Source of the DNA: Candidatus Atribacteria bacterium
GTDB taxonomy: Bacteria; Atribacterota; JALVIU01
DNA: 9,877 nucleotides
NCBI GenBank assembly: GCA_027028665.1
Contig: JALVIU010000256.1
Coordinates: forward strand, 1 to 9,877
Reading direction: 5' to 3'
Of this stretch, positions 5,446-9,877 are shown in pieces. The notes under the pieces were generated by a model. That model was given only the letters and a program-made list of their open reading frames with translations. It searched no databases and was not told the origin of the DNA. Positions within the stretch are counted from its first letter, which is position 1, and every line of letters begins with the position of its first letter. The translations under genes and the position numbers were made by a program.

Positions 5446-6903
5446 TTACCTTATCACTATAGGTTTTACACCAAGGGATTCACATACGGCAATAAGTTCA
5501 GGTACATAGTATCCTACTGCTGCATGAATATGATTGGCAGAGAATGTATCTGCAAAGTTTTCATAATTTACGTTGAACTTTGCGTATATATGAGGCCACT
5601 CATATGTGGTTTGTTTTGCGAGCTCTTCCATCTTATCTTTTGGTAATTCTACAAAACTTCCTGTAAATATGTGCATAACAAATTGTCCTTCCACTCTTAC
5701 AATTCTTGCAAATGTTACTATATCTGCAGGTGCACCATAAAATGCAACAGATGCACCTCCTCCTCTGAAGTAGAATTCAGATGCAGGATAAAGGGTTACC
5801 TCTTTCCAGTTTTCTCTATAGTCATCACTTCTTTTTGCAAACCATGGGGCATGTTGCCCAGAATTTACAAGATCAAAGAGATCAAGATCTTTGTGATAAT
5901 GTCTTAGGTCTGCAAAAAGTACAGGAGTCCCTGATAAAAGATTTAATATTTTCATGGTAAGTGCGCCATTGCTATCACATTCCGTAGCTGTGATTACAGG
6001 ATCTTTGTGTTCATCTTCCCAATCTGCTATATCATTTAAAAGGGCCTCTGGGATATCCATTGTACAGTGATTTTCCCATTCTGTAAAATCAAGCTGTCCA
6101 GTAAGACCTAAGAAATCGATCCCCTCTTCTTTTACGAAGTCCTTTATGGCAAGATATAATCTTATCTGTCTTGCAAGTGTTCCATCAAGCCCAGGTGTAA
6201 GCATTTTCCCATCCCATTTTATCTCCCCCGCTACAGATTCTATCCATTCGAGTCCTTGTTTCACACGTTTTTCATCTATTCTCTTTGCGAGTTCTGCAAG
6301 GTGGAGCTGTCCTCTATGATATACATGCACACCCAACTGCTCCATCCACTGACTGGGGTCTACATGTCCTGTATACATACCCATAGATGGACCATCAAAC
6401 TCTCCGTATCTCATGCCAAAGAGTCTTTCTGCGGCTTCTATTCCTTTCCTTCTTGCATCTGGGTCATGTTCTTTTAAGAAGATATCTATCTTTTTTTGAA
6501 CATCTTTATCTTCTATATCTCCCAATGCTCTTCCGTATGGAATGCCGATCTCTTCCAGAGTTCCTGCACTTGCAAAAAATGCTACCCATCCAGGATATGA
6601 TGGATTTATATTTCCTATAAAGAGTATAGGGGCATCTATTCTTATTGCTACTTGTGCTGTTAGGTCAGGAAAGGACCACACAGAAAAATTAAATACAACT
6701 ATATCAGGAGAGAAATTATTGATACGTTCCGCCTGCTCTTTGGCAGTCTTCCAGTTCCATACGATTTCATCTCCTTCTAATACCTCATGACCTTTGTCTT
6801 TAAAGTACTCTGCGATCTTTTTCTGAAACTTAAAACATATTTCTCGTGTATTTTCAAAAACTCTTTTTCTCCCATCTGTAAATGAGACTATGCCTATTTT
6901 CAT
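5446..6903 (-). CDS. L-fucose isomerase-family ketol isomerase
   Basis: Interconverts an aldose and a ketose with a divalent metal, usually Mn2+; L-fucose/L-fuculose and D-arabinose/D-ribulose are the usual substrates. The protein has 485 residues, about 100 fewer than E. coli FucI. An N-terminal Rossmann-like domain (MKIGIVSFTDGR at the start, DIVVFNFSVWSFPD at 67-80) is followed by GPSMGMYTGHVDPSQWMEQ (171-189), close to the FucI substrate-site region. The metal ligands look intact: Glu308 in ATECDSNGA and Asp332 in FADLRH lie 24 residues apart, the same spacing as E. coli Glu337/Asp361. A histidine in SANHIHAA (His458 or His460) would be the third ligand. The start is supported by AAGGGGG, 7 nt upstream. 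It is the first gene of a minus-strand operon with the ParA-like gene. The exact sugar is inferred; the AOR-aldolase operon facing away from it favours L-fucose, a similar deoxy sugar or D-arabinose. Confidence 0.8.
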   Translation of the reverse strand: MKIGIVSFTDGRKRVFENTREICFKFQKKIAEYFKDKGHEVLEGDEIVWNWKTAKEQAERINNFSPDIVVFNFSVWSFPDLTAQVAIRIDAPILFIGNINPSYPGWVAFFASAGTLEEIGIPYGRALGDIEDKDVQKKIDIFLKEHDPDARRKGIEAAERLFGMRYGEFDGPSMGMYTGHVDPSQWMEQLGVHVYHRGQLHLAELAKRIDEKRVKQGLEWIESVAGEIKWDGKMLTPGLDGTLARQIRLYLAIKDFVKEEGIDFLGLTGQLDFTEWENHCTMDIPEALLNDIADWEDEHKDPVITATECDSNGALTMKILNLLSGTPVLFADLRHYHKDLDLFDLVNSGQHAPWFAKRSDDYRENWKEVTLYPASEFYFRGGGASVAFYGAPADIVTFARIVRVEGQFVMHIFTGSFVELPKDKMEELAKQTTYEWPHIYAKFNVNYENFADTFSANHIHAAVGYYVPELIAVCESLGVKPIVIR

Positions 6904-6933
6904 GTCTCTACCCCCTTAGTGTTTTATATATTA

Positions 6934-6962
6934 ATTATATAAAAAACTTTTCTAAATTACAA
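6934..6962 (-). promoter_or_regulatory. Predicted promoter of the isomerase-parA operon
   Basis: On the minus strand, TTGTAA (6962-6957) and an exact TATAAT (6939-6934) are 17 nt apart. A second register, TTGACT (6967-6962) with TTTTAT (6944-6939), also has a 17-nt spacer. The first has the better -10 box. Transcription would start near 6927, about 24 nt before the ATG. The inverted-repeat arm CAAGTCAA (6960-6967) overlaps the -35 region. Confidence 0.55.
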
Positions 6963-7138
6963 GTCAAGAATACAAAATACAAAAAATTAGTTAACCGTTC
7001 TTATTTTATTGTTTGATTGTTTGACTTGATTTAAAATGTATAGTAAATATAGAATATAAAATATAAGTAAAAGAGTAATAATGAGATTCAGCGGGGATGT
7101 CTTTGCTGTCAAATGTGTCAAATGTTAAATATCTTAAC
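6960..7138. promoter_or_regulatory. Cluster of repeated TTTGAC-like elements, candidate operators
   Basis: The 469-bp gap between the divergent operons (6904-7372) holds no convincing gene. It has CAAGTCAA (6960-6967) inverted with TTGACTTG (7021-7028), an exact tandem repeat of TTGTTTGA (7009-7016, 7017-7024), an exact tandem repeat of TGTCAAATG (7107-7115, 7116-7124) and GTTAA/TTAAC (7124-7128, 7134-7138). The TTGAC core or its complement occurs in four of these elements. The segment 7086-7124 is visibly richer in G and C than its surroundings. This could be a regulator-binding array controlling one or both operons; no regulator is identified. Confidence 0.35.
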
Positions 7139-7282
7139 TACATTTTATTTTAGTATTTCATATTTTTAATTTGTAATATTTTATATATATTATATTATTA
7201 TGGAAAAGAAGTTTTATAGATATTATGGTTATTGCGACAAATAGCCCAATTTCAGAAAATGTAGAAGGGACCTGAGGAATTG

Positions 7283-7311
7283 TTGACATCATATTAGTTT
7301 AGTGTTACAAT
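7283..7311 (+). promoter_or_regulatory. Strong predicted promoter of the AOR-aldolase operon
   Basis: A perfect -35 box TTGACA (7283-7288) and a near-perfect -10 box TACAAT (7306-7311) are separated by the ideal 17 nt. The transcript would start near 7318 with a leader of about 55 nt before GTG 7373. Confidence 0.75.
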
Positions 7312-7372
7312 CTTAAAAGAGATAAAAGCTCATTTAATGAACAAAATTTCATTTTGGAAAGGAGTAGAAACG

Positions 7373-9154
7373 GTGTATGGATGGATGGGTAAAGGCTTAG
7401 AAGTAGATCTTACTTCTAAAGAGATTAAAGAGTTTGATTTATCAGAAGAGATTTTGCATAGCTATATCGGGGGAAGGGGGCTTGAGGCAAGGATTATATA
7501 TGATAGATTAGCACCCCATACAGATCCTTTATCACCAGAGAACCTCCTTATATTCTCTACAGGTCCCCTTACGGGAACAACTGCTCCTACTCCAGGTAGA
7601 TCCAGTATGACTACTAAATCACCCCTTACCGGTACTGTCTTTAATTCAAACCTCGGCGGCACATGGGGTTATTATTTGAAAAGTACTGGATATGATGTAG
7701 TTATCATATCTGGAAAAAGTGATATCCCTGTACTTTTGGAGCTTATTGATGGAAAAGTAAATCTTTTGGATGCACAACATCTATGGGGTAAAGGTGTAGA
7801 GGAAGTCACAGATTATATATATAGTAAGTATGGTAAAACAATAGGGAATCTACTTATAGGACCCGCAGGAGAAAATCTTGTTAAATTTGCAGCTATTATG
7901 AATGATAAGCATAGGGCATTTGGTAGAGGGGGAGTTGGGGCTGTAATGGGTTCAAAAAATTTAAAGGGTATTATTGCAAAAGGAAAAAATAAGATCCAGG
8001 TCTATGACAAGGCACGCCTAAAGGGTGTTGTATATGAGGCTAATAAATTACTAAAGGCAAGTCCTCTCACCTCTAAAGCACTTCCTAAGTTTGGAACATC
8101 AGTACTTGTAAATGTAATGAATGAATTTGGTATGCTCCCTACAAGGAACTTTAGAGAAGGACAGTTTGAAGGGGCAGAGGAAATATCAGGTGAGGCTATT
8201 GCTCAAAACTATCTCATAAGAAAGGTAGGTTGTTGGGGTTGTGTCATTCAGTGTGGTAGATTGACAAAGGCAGGAGGTAGAGAGGGTGAGGGTCCAGAAT
8301 ATGAGACTGCCTGGGCTTTTGGAGCAAATTTAGGTATATCTGATCTTGAAAAAATTATAATTGCCAATTATTATGCAAACGATTTGGGAATGGATACTAT
8401 TACTCTTGGAGGTACATTGGCAGTAGCTATGGAACTTACCGATAAAGGGATAAAGGATACAGGTATTAACTTTGGTGATGCAGATAAACTTCTTAAATAT
8501 GTGGAGGATGTGGCATATAGAAGAGGTATAGGTGATGAACTTGCAGAAGGGGCATATGAATTTGCAAAGAGATATAATGCAGAGGAGTATGCTATGCATG
8601 TAAAGGGCTCTACATTTTCTGCATATGATCCAAGAGGAGCCCAGGGTATGGGGCTGGGGTATGCAACATCTCCTCGTGGTGCATGTCACTTAAAAGCAGG
8701 TTATTCTGTGGGACAGGAGATCCTTGGTGTGCCAAAGAGGATAGATAGATTCTCTGCAACAGGGAAGGGTAGTATTGTAGCTCGTGCACAGGATATCTCT
8801 GCTTATATAGATTCTATTACAGTATGCCAATTTGCTGCTTTTGCTATTACAGAGTTTCTGTGGGCCAGGATACTCTCTGCAATAACAGGTATGGAAATAG
8901 AAGGAGAAGACCTTGTAAAGATTGGGGAGAGAATATTTAATCTGGAGAGATTATTTAATTTAAGAGAAGGATTTGATAGAAGACACGATACATTACCTAA
9001 GAGATTACTGGAAGAATCATTTTCAAAGGGTCCTTCTAAAGGAAGGGTAGTAGAGCTTGATAAGATGTTGGATGAGTATTATGAATATAGAGGCTGGGAT
9101 AAAAATGGTGTCCCTTATGATTGGAAATTAGAAGAATTGGGACTTTCCAGATAG
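7373..9154 (+). CDS. aor: Aldehyde:ferredoxin oxidoreductase (tungsten/molybdenum, AOR family)
   Basis: Oxidises aldehydes to carboxylic acids and passes electrons to ferredoxin in the cytoplasm; it binds a tungsto- or molybdo-bispyranopterin and one [4Fe-4S] cluster. The start chosen is GTG 7373, which gives 593 residues and the usual AOR opening (YGWMGK). AGGAG (7360-7364) lies 8 nt upstream, whereas ATG 7337 has no ribosome binding site and adds 12 atypical residues. The N-terminal domain has GGRGLEARI (33-41) and the GPLTGTTAPTPGR loop (64-76). The cluster ligands are Cys287, Cys290 and Cys294 in CWGCVIQC, plus Cys485 in ITVCQFA, close to Cys288/291/295/494 of the Pyrococcus furiosus enzyme. 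YDPRGAQGMG (418-427) and SPRGACHLKAGY (433-444) line the cofactor site. The aldolase follows after 9 nt, so the physiological substrate may be the aldehyde it releases. Confidence 0.92.
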   Translation: MYGWMGKGLEVDLTSKEIKEFDLSEEILHSYIGGRGLEARIIYDRLAPHTDPLSPENLLIFSTGPLTGTTAPTPGRSSMTTKSPLTGTVFNSNLGGTWGYYLKSTGYDVVIISGKSDIPVLLELIDGKVNLLDAQHLWGKGVEEVTDYIYSKYGKTIGNLLIGPAGENLVKFAAIMNDKHRAFGRGGVGAVMGSKNLKGIIAKGKNKIQVYDKARLKGVVYEANKLLKASPLTSKALPKFGTSVLVNVMNEFGMLPTRNFREGQFEGAEEISGEAIAQNYLIRKVGCWGCVIQCGRLTKAGGREGEGPEYETAWAFGANLGISDLEKIIIANYYANDLGMDTITLGGTLAVAMELTDKGIKDTGINFGDADKLLKYVEDVAYRRGIGDELAEGAYEFAKRYNAEEYAMHVKGSTFSAYDPRGAQGMGLGYATSPRGACHLKAGYSVGQEILGVPKRIDRFSATGKGSIVARAQDISAYIDSITVCQFAAFAITEFLWARILSAITGMEIEGEDLVKIGERIFNLERLFNLREGFDRRHDTLPKRLLEESFSKGPSKGRVVELDKMLDEYYEYRGWDKNGVPYDWKLEELGLSR

Positions 9155-9163
9155 AGGTGAATT

Positions 9164-9778
9164 ATGGATATCGAAAAATATAGAGATGTTTATGAACAAT
9201 TTAAGAAGATAGGAAGAATTACATATGAGAAAAAACTAAACAATTCCCACAGTGGAAATATGAGCCTTAGAGTAGGAAATAGGATTTTTATAACAAGACG
9301 TGGCTCTATGCTGGGATTTCTGGAACCAGAGGATATTATAATGACAGGCTTTGAAGAAGATGATAGTGGTATAGCCCTTGCCTCTACAGAGATTGGTGTT
9401 CACAGAGCCATACTTAAAAAAACTGGTGCCCTTGCAGTAGTACACGGTCACCTAATAAAGGCAACAGCTCTTTCTCTGGTTCAGAATGAGATCATCCCTA
9501 TAGATGTGGAGGGTTCATACTATATTTATAAAATTCCTGTCCTTTCCTTTGAGTATGCATCTGGCTCCACCGAACTTGCAGAAGGGGTATCAGATGCATT
9601 GCGAGACTATAAAGTCGTAATGGTGAAGGGCCATGGTGCATTTGCCATTGGAAATACCCTGGAAGAGGCACTTCAGTGGCTCTATCAAACAGAAAGCATC
9701 GCAGAGATTATATACTATGTAAAGGCTATGGGTTATGATGTGAAACAGTTTGAAAAGGATTACTATAAAAAGTGGTAG
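9164..9778 (+). CDS. Class II zinc aldolase, L-fuculose-phosphate aldolase type
   Basis: Reversible cleavage of a ketose 1-phosphate to dihydroxyacetone phosphate and a short aldehyde. L-fuculose 1-phosphate would give L-lactaldehyde; D-ribulose 1-phosphate would give glycolaldehyde. The protein has 204 residues, near the family norm of about 215. It shows SGNMSLR (30-36, phosphate binding), TRRGS (44-48), STEIGVHRAI (74-83) with Glu76 as the likely catalytic acid, zinc ligands His94 and His96 in VVHGH, and the third zinc ligand His157 in KGHGAFAIG (155-163). ATG 9164 has AGAGGTG directly upstream, overlapping the AOR stop codon, which indicates tight coupling. The family also includes 5-deoxyribulose-phosphate and methylthioribulose-phosphate aldolases (the DHAP shunt for 5'-deoxyadenosine/MTA salvage) and RhaD/AraD-related enzymes. 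The substrate is therefore inferred from the fucose isomerase-like neighbour. It is the last gene of its operon. Confidence 0.85.
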   Translation: MDIEKYRDVYEQFKKIGRITYEKKLNNSHSGNMSLRVGNRIFITRRGSMLGFLEPEDIIMTGFEEDDSGIALASTEIGVHRAILKKTGALAVVHGHLIKATALSLVQNEIIPIDVEGSYYIYKIPVLSFEYASGSTELAEGVSDALRDYKVVMVKGHGAFAIGNTLEEALQWLYQTESIAEIIYYVKAMGYDVKQFEKDYYKKW

Positions 9779-9806
9779 CTTAAAAGTTTGTTATTAATAT
9801 AGTGAA

Positions 9807-9850
9807 TACATATAAAAAAGGTGGCCTTGTAGCCACCTTTTTTATATGTA
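9807..9850. terminator. Strong bidirectional terminator after the aldolase
   Basis: ACATATAAAAAAGGTGGC (9808-9825) and GCCACCTTTTTTATATGT (9832-9849) form a perfect 18-bp stem, extended to 19 by T9807-A9850, with loop CTTGTA (9826-9831). The GGTGGC/GCCACC core next to six T residues on either strand gives termination in both directions, so a convergent gene may lie to the right. The remaining 27 bases show nothing identifiable. Confidence 0.9.
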
Positions 9851-9877
9851 GATGGTTTAAAAAAGGGTTGAAACTTT

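Noticed and set aside
5443-6790. Several plus-strand open frames opposite the isomerase gene
   Set aside because: They are antisense to a well-conserved enzyme, have no ribosome binding sites and show no recognisable protein features.
7081-7128. 15-codon frame ending in VKCVKC
   Set aside because: Weak ribosome binding site and very short; the VKC repeat simply reflects the tandem TGTCAAATG DNA repeat.
7200-7244. 14-codon frame MEKKFYRYYGYCDK
   Set aside because: Too short, no clear ribosome binding site, and it lies upstream of the predicted AOR transcript start.
7337-7372. ATG at 7337 as the AOR start
   Set aside because: No ribosome binding site and 12 extra residues before the usual YGWMGK opening; GTG 7373 has AGGAG 8 nt upstream.
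9854-9877. GTTTAAAAAAGGGTTGAAAC at the right edge as a CRISPR repeat start or end
   Set aside because: The GTTGAAAC ending resembles some thermophile CRISPR repeats, but only one copy is visible and the window ends, so it cannot be supported.

Overview
The window is an AT-rich bacterial chromosomal segment. Its gene content (anaerobic tungsten-type aldehyde:ferredoxin oxidoreductase, short Thermotoga-type AdoMet decarboxylase, Agl23-type membrane protein, compact operons, near-consensus -35/-10 promoters) suggests an anaerobic, probably thermophilic fermenter. Dictyoglomus is my best guess from protein style, but nothing here proves the genus. I see no transposase, integrase, tRNA or rRNA.

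Layout: (1) 1-1034, minus strand: the N-terminal 344 codons of an Agl23/TIGR03663-type polytopic membrane protein, which runs off the left edge. (2) 1035-1170: a short divergent promoter region. (3) 1183-2931, plus: a cytosolic protein with the architecture of a GH101/DUF5696-like glycoside hydrolase and an apparently shortened central barrel. (4) 2932-3252: a very AT-rich spacer with nested inverted repeats, then a promoter and a structured 5' leader in front of speD. (5) 3253-4442, plus: speD-speE, which make the aminopropyl donor and transfer it to a polyamine acceptor; the genes overlap by 4 bp. (6) 4428-4457: a palindromic bidirectional terminator shared with the convergent operon; it contains both stop codons. 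(7) 4443-6903, minus: an L-fucose isomerase-family enzyme followed 4 nt later by a ParA-type ATPase fused to an N-terminal MerR/Xis-like helix-turn-helix. (8) 6904-7372: a 469-bp divergent control region with promoters on both strands and repeated TTTGAC-like elements. (9) 7373-9778, plus: aldehyde:ferredoxin oxidoreductase followed after 9 nt by a class II (fuculose-phosphate type) aldolase. (10) 9807-9850: a strong bidirectional terminator.

How the genes may work together: the isomerase, aldolase and AOR fit a 6-deoxyhexose (L-fucose-like) or D-arabinose route. In it the isomerase makes the ketose, an unseen kinase phosphorylates it, the aldolase releases DHAP plus a short aldehyde (lactaldehyde or glycolaldehyde), and AOR oxidises that aldehyde to the acid while reducing ferredoxin. 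This is inference from neighbourhood; no kinase is present here.

The most interesting non-coding signal is the speD leader. An 8-nt CTCCTTTC segment (3183-3190) is perfectly complementary to GAAAGGAG at the predicted transcript start (3091-3098). It can also pair, with one G.U, with GAAAGGGG, the speD Shine-Dalgarno sequence (3237-3244). That is the geometry of a translational RNA switch and could be a polyamine- or SAM-related riboswitch. A 50-codon open frame through the same leader, overlapping the speD start, is a competing explanation.
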